Positions 26,520-35,675 of a stretch of DNA of 64,000 nt are shown piece by piece. The position numbers and the translations under genes are program-made. How positions within the stretch are numbered: the stretch's first letter is position 1; each line of letters opens with the position of its first letter. The stretch comes from Sorangium aterium (GTDB lineage: Bacteria; Myxococcota_A; Polyangia; Polyangiales; Polyangiaceae), in contig NZ_JAQNDK010000004.1 of the NCBI RefSeq assembly GCF_028368935.1, positions 1,240,001-1,304,000 on the forward strand, given 5' to 3'. The notes below the pieces were generated by a model. The model was not told the DNA's origin and ran no database searches. It saw only the letters and a list, made by a program, of their open reading frames with translations.

Positions 26520-26765
26520 GCGCCGAGGGGAGGGTCTGCGCGGCGGCCGGGGGTGGGCGCGATCGAGCACCGACCGAGGTGCCATAAGGTCCCGGAGGGC
26601 TCCACGTCTCAGGCGCGCCTTGTGTGGCGCGCGACGAAACGTCCCAGGTGGCAAGGCCCGAAGGGAGACATGCCGGGCGGTGGTCCATGCGCAAGCTCCA
26701 CGCTTCCGCCTCGGCGGATGGCGAGCGCCCACCCCCGGCCGCCGCGCAGACCCTCCCCTCGGCGC
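26520..26765 (-). mobile_element. MITE-like element, copy B (246 bp, perfect terminal inverted repeats)
   Basis: Bases 26520-26560 are the exact reverse complement of 26725-26765 (41 bp). The core matches copy A (22400-22647) almost base for base in reverse orientation. The arms of B differ from those of A at about ten positions, including one length change, yet each element's own two arms match perfectly. No coding capacity or target-site duplication was seen. Together the copies bracket the ATPase/TPR island. Confidence 0.75.
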
Positions 26766-26796
26766 GGCCCCCCGGCAGGGCCGCCTCCTTGGTGGC

Positions 26797-28188
26797 CTAC
26801 TCGTCCTCCGCCTCGCCTTTGTCCCCCCGCAGCCCGAGCGCCTTGAACTTCTTGTACAGGTGGCTCCGCTCGAGCCCGAGCCCGCGGGCCGTCGCGGCCA
26901 TCTGCCCTCCATGATGGCCGAGCGCCTCCTCCAGGATGGTCCGCTCCGCCTCCTCCGCGAGCACCCGGAACGGCACCCCCGGCCGGAAGAGCCCGCCCTT
27001 CATCGCAGCCTGCTGCCCCCCGAGGCAGACCTTCACGTCGCCCTCGTCGATCGTCTCGTCCGGCGTCAGGATCACCAGCCGCTCGATGATGTTGCGCAGC
27101 TCCCGCACGTTCCCCGGGAAGCTGTAGGCGACCAGCATGCTCATCCCGCCGTCCGTGAACGCCATCCCGGGCCGATCGTTCGCCTGCGTCGCGAGCGCGA
27201 GGAAGTGCCGCGCGAGCAGCGGCACGTCCTCGCGCCGCGCGCGGAGCGGCGGCAGCGACAGCGGCAGCACGTTCAGCCGATCGTAGAGATCCGGCCGGAA
27301 CTGCCCCTCCCGGCACGCCGCCTCGATGTCGCGGTTCGTCGCCGCCACCACGCGCACGTCGACCTTGATCGTCTCGTGCCCGCCCACGCGCTCGATCTCC
27401 CGCTCCTGGAGCACCCTGAGCAGCTTCGCCTGCATCGCGAGCGGCATGTCCCCGACCTCGTCGAGGAACAGCGTCCCGCCGCTCGCGCGCTCGAACTTCC
27501 CTCGCCGCTGCTTCGTGGCGCCCGTGAACGCGCCAGCCTCGTGCCCGAACATCTCGCTCTCGATGAGCTCGCTCGGGACCGCGGCGCAGTTCATCTTCTC
27601 GAGCGGCCCGCGCGCCCGCTTCGACGCACCGTGGATCGCGCGCGCGACGAGCTCCTTGCCGGTGCCGCGCTCGCCCGTCACGAAGACCGTCGCGGTCGCC
27701 TTCGCCGCGCGCGCGATCTGCTCGCGCAGGTCGAGCATCGCGCGGCTCTCTCCGATGAGCTCGCCGACCTGGCCGGTCTGCGTTCGCAGCGCCTTCGCCT
27801 CGGCCTCGGCGCGGACGAGGCGCAGGGTGTTCTCGAGCACGAGCAGCAGCCGGTCGGTCGAGAGCGGCTTCTCCAGGAAGTCGATCGCCCCGAGCCGCGT
27901 CGCGCGGACGGCGGCGTCGACCGTCGCGTGGCCGCTCATCATCACGACGGGCAGCTCCGAGCCGGCGACGCGTATCCGCTGGAGCAGCTCCACGCCGTCA
28001 CCGTCGGGCAGCGAGACGTCGAAGAGCGCGATGTCGTAGCTCCGCTTCGCGAGCTTCTCCTCGGCCACCCCGACGCCGCCGGCGACGTCGACCGTGTAGC
28101 CCTCGAGCGACAGGGCCTTCTGGAGGGTCGTCAAGATCGCCCGCTCGTCGTCGAGCACCAGCACATGTCCGCGCGGCATGTTTGCCAC
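26797..28188 (-). CDS. NtrC-family sigma-54-dependent response regulator (NtrX-like)
   Basis: A 463-residue three-domain activator. The receiver domain (residues 6-120) has the acidic pair in VLDDE, the phospho-acceptor Asp in LFDVSLPDGDG and the Lys in FLEKPL. The AAA+ domain has Walker A GERGTGKE, the sigma-54 contact loop GAFTGA and Walker B GTLFLDEVGD. A Fis-type helix-turn-helix ends the protein (MAATARGLGLERSHLYKKFKAL). All key residues are intact. The receiver resembles NtrX, but no kinase gene is adjacent. An ATG three codons downstream is also a possible start. Confidence 0.93.
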   Translation of the reverse strand: MANMPRGHVLVLDDERAILTTLQKALSLEGYTVDVAGGVGVAEEKLAKRSYDIALFDVSLPDGDGVELLQRIRVAGSELPVVMMSGHATVDAAVRATRLGAIDFLEKPLSTDRLLLVLENTLRLVRAEAEAKALRTQTGQVGELIGESRAMLDLREQIARAAKATATVFVTGERGTGKELVARAIHGASKRARGPLEKMNCAAVPSELIESEMFGHEAGAFTGATKQRRGKFERASGGTLFLDEVGDMPLAMQAKLLRVLQEREIERVGGHETIKVDVRVVAATNRDIEAACREGQFRPDLYDRLNVLPLSLPPLRARREDVPLLARHFLALATQANDRPGMAFTDGGMSMLVAYSFPGNVRELRNIIERLVILTPDETIDEGDVKVCLGGQQAAMKGGLFRPGVPFRVLAEEAERTILEEALGHHGGQMAATARGLGLERSHLYKKFKALGLRGDKGEAEDE

Positions 28189-28478
28189 CGTAGCGCGGAA
28201 CCGCCGCGGCCGATGCCCGCCGGCTGCGCGCCGACGCTGGAGCGCGGGGCACCCTGCCGGAGCGCGGGCGCACTCCGCCGGAACCAGTGCATGGAACGGG
28301 CGTGGAGAGTGCGTCGAGCGCGCGTCGGCGGCGGCAAGAATCCATGGCCGCGACCCGACGCGTGAGGCGGCGTGAACACCGCGCGCTCCGGGACCAGCGA
28401 CGCAAGGCCCGCTTCCGCGCCGCTGCGCGTGGAGAAAGGGGGATCCGGCTTGCGCGCGCTATGGTAGCTTGGCCCAGG

Positions 28479-29618
28479 ATGTCTCCCGACGGTCTCGCGA
28501 CGGCGGAAGGAGATCTGGAGCGGACGCCGTTCGCTCATCTTTTCGTCTATGCCGTCGAGCATCGGCTGACCGGCGCGCTCATCCTGGTGGAGCCCACGGG
28601 CGCCGCGCACACGCTGCGGATCGTCCGGGGGAACCCCGTGAAGATCCGTCCGAGCGACGGGTACGCCCGGCTCGGGGAGATCCTGATCGAGGAGGGAGTG
28701 ATCACCGCCGAGATCCTGGCGGAGGCGCTCGCGACAAGGGGCCTCCTGGGGGACGTGCTGCTGCTGTCGGGGTGCGTCGATGCCGCGACCATCGACTGGC
28801 TAGCCCAGGTCCAGTTCGTGCGGCGGATGATGCGCCTGTTCGATCTGCCTCCGGAGACGAAGTACCGCTACTTCGACGGCATCGACGCGCTGGCCGAGTG
28901 GGGGGGAGATCCCGCGAAGGTCGATCCCCTCGCGCTGCTCTGGGCGGGGCTGCGCGAGCACGGCGAGCGCTCGACGCGCCTCCAGCGGACCCTGGAGCGG
29001 ATCGGGGCCGTGCCCCTCCGCCTGCACCCCGCCCTCGAGCCCGGCCGCTTCGGTTTCCGCGAGGGCGAGCTCGCGGTGATCGAGGCGCTGGAGAGCTCCA
29101 CGCCCACGCTCGCCGCGCTCCTCCGATCCGGGGTCGCGCCGGAGCCGATCGTGCGCAAGCTCATCTACGCGCTGGCGATCACCCGCTATCTCGATTTCGG
29201 GACAGGCGGGCCCGTGGGCGCGGAGCTCTCGTCGAGCGTGCCGCCCGCGAGCGCGGCGAGCCTGTCGCTCGGGCGCGTGCAGCTGCGCGCGACCGTCCAT
29301 CGCGTGGGCGCGGCCGCGCCGGATCCGGCCGGCGACGGGGAGCGCGCGCCGGTGCTCGTTCGAGGTCGCCGCCGAGATCGTCCTTCCTCGGAGCCGTCGC
29401 CCGTGTCGACCGTGTCGACCGTCACCGGCGCGTCCCCGCTCAGCGGAGGCTCGCTCTCCGCGGCCGTGGCCGCCGAGCTCGCCAGCGCCGCCGGCCTCGA
29501 CGTCGGCCGCGCGGCGGGCGAGCCGTCCGAGGCCGACGGGGATCGCGAGCCGTGGGGATCGCTCGCTCCGGCCGACGAGGGCGCCGCCGGCGGTCCGTCG
29601 CGTCCCGAGGACCCCTGA
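28479..29618 (+). CDS. DUF4388-type protein
   Basis: A 379-residue cytoplasmic protein. The N-terminal ~100 residues follow the DUF4388 pattern (GDLERTPFAHLFVYAVEHRL, TGALILVEPTG, then VRGNPVKIRPSDGYARLGEIL). A helical middle region resembles the GspE N-terminal-type LGEILIEEGVITAEIL module. The C-terminal ~120 residues are Ser/Pro/Ala-rich. Such proteins are frequent in myxobacteria and are linked to signalling, but no activity is assigned here. ATG 28479 was chosen over 28461, which adds six residues. Confidence 0.65.
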   Translation: MSPDGLATAEGDLERTPFAHLFVYAVEHRLTGALILVEPTGAAHTLRIVRGNPVKIRPSDGYARLGEILIEEGVITAEILAEALATRGLLGDVLLLSGCVDAATIDWLAQVQFVRRMMRLFDLPPETKYRYFDGIDALAEWGGDPAKVDPLALLWAGLREHGERSTRLQRTLERIGAVPLRLHPALEPGRFGFREGELAVIEALESSTPTLAALLRSGVAPEPIVRKLIYALAITRYLDFGTGGPVGAELSSSVPPASAASLSLGRVQLRATVHRVGAAAPDPAGDGERAPVLVRGRRRDRPSSEPSPVSTVSTVTGASPLSGGSLSAAVAAELASAAGLDVGRAAGEPSEADGDREPWGSLAPADEGAAGGPSRPEDP

Positions 29619-29648
29619 GGCGAGCCACCCGCTATATAGGCCGCCGCG

Positions 29649-31043
29649 ATGCCTGCGCCCGCGCGACGCCTGCTCCCCGCTCAGGTCCACCTCCCCTCCG
29701 GCGCCGTGGCGCGCCTGTCGGACGCCGCCGCGCGCGCTCACGCTTCATCCGTCTTCGGCGCTCCCGCACGCCGCGGCGTCGAGCGCGCGGCCATCGGCAG
29801 GTGCGCGCTCGACGTGCAGGTCCTCGCGGGCGCGTCGGTCCTGGCCGACGCGCGCGGCATGCCGCTGGATCCTCTTGGCCTCCCGCTCACCGATGCCCAT
29901 GTCCTGCGCGCGCTCCTCGCTGCGGCCGGCATCGTGCCCGAGGAGCCAGGCGCCTACACCTGCGAGAACTGCAGCGCCCCGTTCGAGGTCGCTCCGTCGA
30001 GCCTGCTGGAGATCGGGCCGTTCACCGACGGCGAGCTCGACGATCCAGAGCTCGATCGCCCGTTCGACTTCGGCGTCTCGCACCCGATCCCGGCGCTGCG
30101 CGTGGGTCGCGCCGTCTGCCGCGCCGTACGCCTCGTGGAGCGCACGGTCGAGGAAGCGATGCCGCTCCTCCGCCTGCCCGCCGACGGCGTCCTCCGCATC
30201 ACGCCGTCGCTGGTGGTGGCCATGGGGATCGCGGCGCTCGGCCGCGAGCGCCGCGCGCCGGTGATCGCCGACGCGCTCGCCAGCGCTCCCGACGAGGCGT
30301 GGGGGGCGATCGTCGACGTCTACCATGAGGCGCGCTACCCCGCGCGGCTCGTCGCCGTCTACCGCTGCCAGGGCTGCGGCGCCCGCAACGATCTCGACGT
30401 GCCGCTCGAGCGGGAGCTCGCGCGCGCCCCGCTGCGCGCTGCTGGAGTGGACGGAGCGGACGCGGACGAGCTCGGGGAGCCCCGCTCGACGCGGGCAGGG
30501 ACGAGGGCTCGGGCGAGCGCCTCGAGCGCCTTTCCGGATCTCGACGGCTTCGAGGCGCGCGTCCGCGCTGCGGCCGGACGCATCTACGAGGCCCGCGGCG
30601 TGCGGAACATCGATCTCTTCATCGACGCAGGGGTGCCGGCCTGCGACGACGGAGGCGAGCCGCTGCTCGGATGCTACACGCCCGGGACACCCGCGGACGC
30701 GCTCGGGATCGCCCATCCTCCGGAGATCCGGATCTTCTATCGGACGTTCAGGTCGGAAGCCCGCGAGGATCCCGGCTTCGACATCGACGCGGAGATCGAG
30801 GAGACGATCGACCATGAGGTGACACATCACCTGCACCATCTGGCCGGCAGCGATCCGCTCGACGACGAGGAGCACGAGCAGATCGCGCGCGAGCAGGTGC
30901 GCCGGGTGGGCCACGCCGAGGCTGTGCGGCGCGCGCGGCGCGGCGCCCTGTCGGACGTCGCCGGCTTCGTGCGCGCGACGTGGCCGGCCTGGCTGATCGC
31001 GGCCGTCGGAACGGCCCTCGCGTGGTGCGCAGGCGGGCGCTGA
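29649..31043 (+). CDS. Zincin-like HExxH metallopeptidase with two zinc ribbons and C-terminal membrane anchor
   Basis: A 464-residue protein. Two CxxC pairs suggest zinc-ribbon elements (CENCSAPFEV near residue 105 and CQGCGARNDL near 240). A zincin domain follows: His389-Glu-Val-Thr-His393, then HHLHHLAGSDPLDDEEHEQI, where a further acidic residue or His may be the third ligand. The C-terminus has one membrane segment (WPAWLIAAVGTALAWCAGG), so the peptidase domain is probably tethered to the inner membrane. No signal peptide was seen. I do not recognise a named family. Confidence 0.6.
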   Translation: MPAPARRLLPAQVHLPSGAVARLSDAAARAHASSVFGAPARRGVERAAIGRCALDVQVLAGASVLADARGMPLDPLGLPLTDAHVLRALLAAAGIVPEEPGAYTCENCSAPFEVAPSSLLEIGPFTDGELDDPELDRPFDFGVSHPIPALRVGRAVCRAVRLVERTVEEAMPLLRLPADGVLRITPSLVVAMGIAALGRERRAPVIADALASAPDEAWGAIVDVYHEARYPARLVAVYRCQGCGARNDLDVPLERELARAPLRAAGVDGADADELGEPRSTRAGTRARASASSAFPDLDGFEARVRAAAGRIYEARGVRNIDLFIDAGVPACDDGGEPLLGCYTPGTPADALGIAHPPEIRIFYRTFRSEAREDPGFDIDAEIEETIDHEVTHHLHHLAGSDPLDDEEHEQIAREQVRRVGHAEAVRRARRGALSDVAGFVRATWPAWLIAAVGTALAWCAGGR

Positions 31044-31067
31044 CGTCCAGCGCCGCGCGGGGCGAGC

Positions 31068-31844
31068 GTGACCGTGCGCCCGCCGCTTTCTTCGAAGCAG
31101 GAGGATGAGCTGTCTATACTGCTGGGACAGCAAGAAGATGTGCCGGGGAATACCGGCTCCTCGAGCGCCGCTGTGCTCTTGCCGAGGATCGTGAAGACGA
31201 AGAGCTCACCGGCCAGCACGGCCGGGTCCACCAAAGCGCCACGTCCAGCCAAGCGGGGTGGCGGTGCGCAGAACCGCCGGGGAAGTCCGGATGCGGTCGA
31301 GAAGCGCCGGGCCGCGCGCCGGTTCAACGAGCTGCTCCTGGGCGGCGGCGGCCGCGCCGGAGACGGCCGTACCGAGCGCCGGCGTCGACGCCTGCTCGCC
31401 GAGCTGGCCGAGGGGGTCGCGCGGCGAGGCAAGCGTGCGCTCAAGCCGATCGACGTGCTGTCGCGCGTCGAGGAGCTCCTGGAGCTGGGCGAACCGCTCG
31501 CCTCGATCCGCGAGGCGTACCCGCCACCGCCCCCGGTCGAGGTGACCGCCGAGCTCGTCGAAGGCCTGAAGCACCTCCACCGCGCCTACGGTTTCTCTGC
31601 GGACGTGTACCGGTTCGTCGGGCTCGACGCCCACGCGCTGCGGAAGGCCGGGGTTCTGCGGGGCGGGGAGCGCGGAGGCGAGCGCGGCGTATCCGCCGAG
31701 GGAGCGCCGCGGGGCAGCTTGACCTTGCCTGCCGGCGCGGGGATAACCCGCTCCGATGCGCGCGAGAACGCTGAAGCTCCCCCTCGGCGCGGCCGCCATG
31801 GCGGTCGTGTTCGCGGCGTCGACCGGCCTGTCGCTCCGCGCTGA
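31068..31844 (+). CDS. Hypothetical protein overlapping the downstream PpiC gene
   Basis: A 258-residue basic protein starting at GTG. The first ~75 residues are low-complexity; the middle (ARRFNELLLG, then LKPIDVLSRVEELLELGEPL) is helical with normal third-position GC, so it looks coding. The last ~30 codons overlap the ppiC-like gene by 89 bases in another frame and are Arg/Gly-rich, as if the true stop had been lost or the tail is fortuitous. No known domain recognised. Confidence 0.5.
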   Translation: MTVRPPLSSKQEDELSILLGQQEDVPGNTGSSSAAVLLPRIVKTKSSPASTAGSTKAPRPAKRGGGAQNRRGSPDAVEKRRAARRFNELLLGGGGRAGDGRTERRRRRLLAELAEGVARRGKRALKPIDVLSRVEELLELGEPLASIREAYPPPPPVEVTAELVEGLKHLHRAYGFSADVYRFVGLDAHALRKAGVLRGGERGGERGVSAEGAPRGSLTLPAGAGITRSDARENAEAPPRRGRHGGRVRGVDRPVAPR

Positions 31845-32784
31845 GGCCCAGCCAGCGGCCGCGGCGGACGTCCCGGTGGCGCGCGTCGGCGACGCGACGA
31901 TCACGGCGTCGGAGGTCGAGCGCAGGCTCGCGCAGGTCCCGCCGTTCCAGCTCCAGACCTTCGGGCGTACCCCGGACGAGATCCGGAAGAACTTCGTCAG
32001 CCAGGTCCTCGTGCGCGAGCTGCTCCTCGCCCAGGGGGCCGCCGCGCAGAAGCTCACCGAGCGCGCCGACGTGCAGGATCGCGTGCGCGGCGTCCTGCGC
32101 TCCGCGCTGCTGCAGCGGATCCAGGCGGAGGCGGCGACGAGCTCTCCGGTGACGGACGAGGAGGTCCGTGCCTATTACGAGGCGAACCGCGACAGGTTCA
32201 GCTCCCCGGCGATGGTGGCGCTCTGGCGCATCCTCGTCGCGACGCGCGGGGAGGCCGAGGCGATCCTGGCCGAGCTGAAGAAGGACCCGTCACCCCAGCG
32301 TTTCAAGGAGATCGCGCGCGAGAAATCGCTCGACAAGGCGACGAGCATGCGCGGCGGCGATCTCGGCTTCGTGGCGTCCGATGGCACCACGGCCGAGCCG
32401 GGGCTGAAGGTCGACCCGGGGCTCCTCTCGGCCGCCGCCGGGGTGAAGGACGCGGAGCTCGTGCCCGAGCCCGTGCCCGAGGGCGATGGCTTTGCCGTGC
32501 TGTGGCGGCGCCAGAGCAAGAAACCCGTGAGCCGCTCGCTCGAGCAGGAGGCGCCGTCGATCCGTCAGATCCTCGCGCACGGCAAGGCGGAGGCGCAGGT
32601 GAAGCAGCTCCTCGATCGCCTGCGAGCGCAGGACGTATCCGGTCACGCCCCCGAGCTCGTGGACCTCATCGACATCACGTCGACGGGCGATCTGCAGCCG
32701 AAGAAGCGCCCAGGCACCCTCGCGAGCGGCCGGCGTCCGGGCGCGCCTCCGCCCTCGCCCGCGCCGCGTCAGGACATGCGCTGA
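31756..32784 (+). CDS. PpiC/SurA-type peptidyl-prolyl cis-trans isomerase, exported
   Basis: A 342-residue protein with a signal peptide (LPLGAAAMAVVFAASTGLSLRAEA). An N-terminal SurA-like helical chaperone region precedes a rotamase (parvulin) domain: LWRILVATRGEAEAILAEL, then FKEIAREKSLDKATSMRGGDLGFV. That fits a periplasmic folding helper for outer-membrane proteins. ATG 31756 was taken; ATG 31798 lies within the signal sequence and is less likely. Confidence 0.82.
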   Translation: MRARTLKLPLGAAAMAVVFAASTGLSLRAEAQPAAAADVPVARVGDATITASEVERRLAQVPPFQLQTFGRTPDEIRKNFVSQVLVRELLLAQGAAAQKLTERADVQDRVRGVLRSALLQRIQAEAATSSPVTDEEVRAYYEANRDRFSSPAMVALWRILVATRGEAEAILAELKKDPSPQRFKEIAREKSLDKATSMRGGDLGFVASDGTTAEPGLKVDPGLLSAAAGVKDAELVPEPVPEGDGFAVLWRRQSKKPVSRSLEQEAPSIRQILAHGKAEAQVKQLLDRLRAQDVSGHAPELVDLIDITSTGDLQPKKRPGTLASGRRPGAPPPSPAPRQDMR

Positions 32785-32884
32785 GGCGGCCGACGCGCAC
32801 GGACGTGCGCTCGACATCCTCGGCGGCGCCGCCTCCGGGGCGACTCCCTCCGCGGCGCCGCCTCCGAGAGCGCTGAACGGCGTG

Positions 32885-33691
32885 TCAGCTGAAGGCGATG
32901 GCGAGCGCGATGGCGGCAAAGCCGGAGGCAATGGTGAGCGCGAGCGCGGCGATGCTTCCGGCGCGTCGAGCGCGCTCCGCCGCGTCGGGGTGGAGCGCGT
33001 AGACGCCCAGGAGCAGCGCCATGGAGGCCTTGCCCGGTACCCGGAGCGAGGCCGAGAGGACCTGCTCGGCTCCCTTGGTGCCGCCCGTGATGAGCATGGC
33101 CAGCGCGCCGAGCGGGCCAGCCATGAGATCCCAGCCGCACGCGTAGAGCCCGAAGCGGAGCGCGCGCCGGCGCTCTGGCCGCGCGCCTTGACGCCGTGCC
33201 CCGAGGTCGAGCGCGGCGCCGTGCAAGGTGTGCGCGAGCACCATCCACACGGTGACCCCCGGAACGCCGATAGCGAGCCACTGGAGGGCGCTCGCGCGTG
33301 CGGCCGGGTTGCGAGCCAGCTCCAGCGTCAGGCCCGGCAGCGCCAGCGCGACGAGGGGCAGGAGCGCGGCGATCATCGACAGGATCGCGAGCGACTCTGC
33401 CAGCAGGGCGAAGCGCATCGCCGCGGGGAGCGCGCCGTCGGGTATCGTCGCGAAGAACGTCTCGGCTCCCAGCGTGGTCGCCCTCGAGGTGGCCCAGAGC
33501 CGCGACCAGACCCCGCCGACCGGGCGCTCCCACGGGACGATCGCGACGACCCCCGAGCCCTCGTCGCTCGCCGCGGAGCACCCGGCGCAGTCGGGCTGTC
33601 CGCAGCACGCGCAGAGCACCGCCGCGGGGACATCGAACGTCTCGTCGTCCCGCGCGAGCTCACGGCGTACGCTGGCAGATCTCTTGGCCAT
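32885..33691 (-). CDS. Membrane protein with N-terminal cysteine cluster
   Basis: A 268-residue protein with a cytosolic head carrying CACCGQPDCAGC (four closely spaced Cys that could bind a metal) and about five hydrophobic segments from residue 90 on. The topology resembles Yip1-type membrane proteins, but I cannot assign a family. ATG 33691 was chosen because the residues before it look untranslated. It is convergent with the ppiC-like gene. Confidence 0.55.
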   Translation of the reverse strand: MAKRSASVRRELARDDETFDVPAAVLCACCGQPDCAGCSAASDEGSGVVAIVPWERPVGGVWSRLWATSRATTLGAETFFATIPDGALPAAMRFALLAESLAILSMIAALLPLVALALPGLTLELARNPAARASALQWLAIGVPGVTVWMVLAHTLHGAALDLGARRQGARPERRRALRFGLYACGWDLMAGPLGALAMLITGGTKGAEQVLSASLRVPGKASMALLLGVYALHPDAAERARRAGSIAALALTIASGFAAIALAIAFS

Positions 33692-33786
33692 TGCGCACCT
33701 TCGAGCAGCGGACAAAGGCCACTCCCATCAAGGTTACGTCGCACGAGCGAGCCTGTCGACCCGAGATGTCACCGGCCACACGCTGC

Positions 33787-34416
33787 TCAGTGCAGCACCT
33801 CGTCGCCCCGTCGCCGCTGCCCCGTGGGGAGGTCGTCGATCCTTCCTCCGAAGAACGCCGCGATGAGCAGCGCGAGCAGCGCGATCGCACCGGTCGCGTA
33901 GAGCCCGTAGCCCCATGTGAAGCGGACGGGACGGAGCAGCGTGCTGCCCGGCGTGAACAGCAGGCGCATCGCGACGGTGACGAGGGCGACCGCGGCGAGG
34001 AAAGCGACGGCCACGCGGGCGCCGCGCATCTTGTGGATCGACCTCCGGGTCAGCGCGAGCGGGATCATCACGAAGAACGCGACCGCGGGGGCCCACATCC
34101 AGCCGAGCCTTCGCGCGAGCCCGAAGCCGCTGAGGTCGCGGAGCTCGGGGGCCGTCTCGTGGATCCACGGCGCGAAGAACGCCGCGAGCCCGAGGAGCGA
34201 GAGCGCGAGCAGGGCGCCCCGGCCGCGCCCGGCGTAGGTCCACGGGAGCGGTTCCATGTGCGGCGGGAGCGGCTCGCCAGGCTCATCTTGGAGCGCGTCG
34301 TACGAGGGGGGGAGCTTCGCGAGCGCCTCCAGCCGGAGGCCGCAGGCAGGGCACGTGGACGCCTCTTTCGCCTCGAACATCTCCCGGCAGAAGGGGCAGG
34401 CGTGAAGCCCGGTCAT
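33787..34416 (-). CDS. Zinc-ribbon membrane protein
   Basis: A 209-residue protein beginning MTGLHACPFCREMFEAKE, with two CPxC pairs (CPFC and CPAC) forming a zinc ribbon, then about four membrane segments. The frame is open upstream to 34752, but that part overlaps the divergent phhB gene and is not plausible. It lies close to the similarly built 32885-33691 gene, which suggests a pair of related envelope proteins. Function unknown. Confidence 0.6.
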   Translation of the reverse strand: MTGLHACPFCREMFEAKEASTCPACGLRLEALAKLPPSYDALQDEPGEPLPPHMEPLPWTYAGRGRGALLALSLLGLAAFFAPWIHETAPELRDLSGFGLARRLGWMWAPAVAFFVMIPLALTRRSIHKMRGARVAVAFLAAVALVTVAMRLLFTPGSTLLRPVRFTWGYGLYATGAIALLALLIAAFFGGRIDDLPTGQRRRGDEVLH

Positions 34417-34527
34417 CGAGGCGGGAGGATAGCGCACGGCGAGCGGCGCGCGCGTCGGACGCCGCGCGGGGCGGGGGCCGCATTCCGGGGTTCCACCGGG
34501 GCAGGGCTTAGCCCATAGTTGCGTCCC

Positions 34528-34821
34528 ATGGGCAAGCGTGATCGGCTCTCGGACGATGAGATCGCCGGGTTCGTCGCTGCTCACCCGGGCTGGGTGCGAG
34601 CGGGCGAGCGGATCGAACGGAGCTACTCGTTTCCGGATTACGGGACCGGCGTGGGCTTCGTGATGCAGATCGCTCTGCTGGCCGAGCGGCGTGATCATCA
34701 CCCGGACATCGCGCTGTCGTGGGGCAAGGTGCGGGTCGCGTGGTCCACGCATGACGCTGGCGGTCTGACCGCGCTCGACCTGGAGCTGGCCGAGCTGACC
34801 GACCGCTTGAGCGCGGGCTGA
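34528..34821 (+). CDS. phhB: Pterin-4a-carbinolamine dehydratase
   Basis: A 97-residue protein with the family pattern HHPDIALSWGKVRVAWSTHDAGGLT followed by LDLELAELTDRL. It recycles the hydroxytetrahydropterin made by aromatic amino acid hydroxylases; no hydroxylase gene is nearby. ATG 34528 is preferred to a TTG three codons upstream. The rnc gene starts eight bases after its stop. Confidence 0.9.
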   Translation: MGKRDRLSDDEIAGFVAAHPGWVRAGERIERSYSFPDYGTGVGFVMQIALLAERRDHHPDIALSWGKVRVAWSTHDAGGLTALDLELAELTDRLSAG

Positions 34822-34829
34822 CGCTGCGC

Positions 34830-35675
34830 GTGGGCAAGGTGCTGGGGATGCTCCCGAGCGAGCTGCTGCAACGCCTGGATCTGGGGTTGGAGGGGGACCT
34901 GCCGCACCTCGAGGAGGCGTTGACGCACCCGAGCTTCTCGAACGAGCAGCGAGGCGGCCGGCGCGTGGACAACCAGCGCCTTGAGTTCCTGGGGGACGCC
35001 GTGCTTGGCCTGTGCGTGACGGAGCTCCTCATGGAGCGCTTTCCGGGGGCCAGGGAGGGGGAGCTCTCGATGATGCGCTCGGCCCTGGTCAACACGGACG
35101 CGCTGGCGGCGTGGGCGCGGGGGATCGAGCTCGGCGCTGCGCTCAGGGTCGGCCGCGGCGCGGAGGTCGCCGGGGAGCGCGACCAGACGAACGTGCTCGC
35201 CGACGCCACGGAGGCGCTCGTCGCGGCCCTGTACCTCGATCGCGGCTTCGAGAGCGCGCGGGCGCTGAGCCGGAAGATCGCCGCGAGCCCGCTCGCGCAG
35301 CTCGCGAGCGGCAGCATGCTCGGGCGCGACGCCAAGAGCGAGCTGCAGGAGCGCGTGCAGGCGCGCGGCGCGGCGTCGCCGCGCTACCGCCTGATGGGCA
35401 CCGAGGGGCCCGACCACGACCGCGCGTTTCTCGTCGCCGTCGAGGTCGACGGCCAGGTCATCGGCACCGGCCGGGGCCGGTCGAAGAAGCTTGCGGAGCA
35501 GGCGGCCGCGCGCGCCGCGCTCCTTTCGTGCGCTGCGCCGGAGCTCGCGGCCGCCGCATCCGATGGACGGGCAGCCGCCGAGGCCCTGCAAGGTGCGCCC
35601 GAGGGAAGGGGGGGCCCGCCGTCCGGCGGGGCGTCCTCCGAGCAAACCGTGAACGACCGAGGACCCAGCCGATGA
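34830..35675 (+). CDS. rnc: Ribonuclease III
   Basis: A 281-residue double-strand RNA endonuclease. The catalytic signature NQRLEFLGDAVLGL is present, with the second acidic cluster in NVLADATEALVAALYLD. A dsRNA-binding domain follows (KSELQERVQARG, then GRGRSKKLAEQAAARAAL). A Gly/Pro-rich tail of about 45 residues extends the C-terminus beyond the usual length. The start is GTG at 34830. The stop overlaps the next gene (ATGA). Confidence 0.93.
   Translation: MGKVLGMLPSELLQRLDLGLEGDLPHLEEALTHPSFSNEQRGGRRVDNQRLEFLGDAVLGLCVTELLMERFPGAREGELSMMRSALVNTDALAAWARGIELGAALRVGRGAEVAGERDQTNVLADATEALVAALYLDRGFESARALSRKIAASPLAQLASGSMLGRDAKSELQERVQARGAASPRYRLMGTEGPDHDRAFLVAVEVDGQVIGTGRGRSKKLAEQAAARAALLSCAAPELAAAASDGRAAAEALQGAPEGRGGPPSGGASSEQTVNDRGPSR

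Noticed and set aside
25960-26520. Coding region with 14-residue repeats
   Set aside because: A 42-bp unit keeps all frames open. Differences between units fall at all codon positions, so no frame looks selected.
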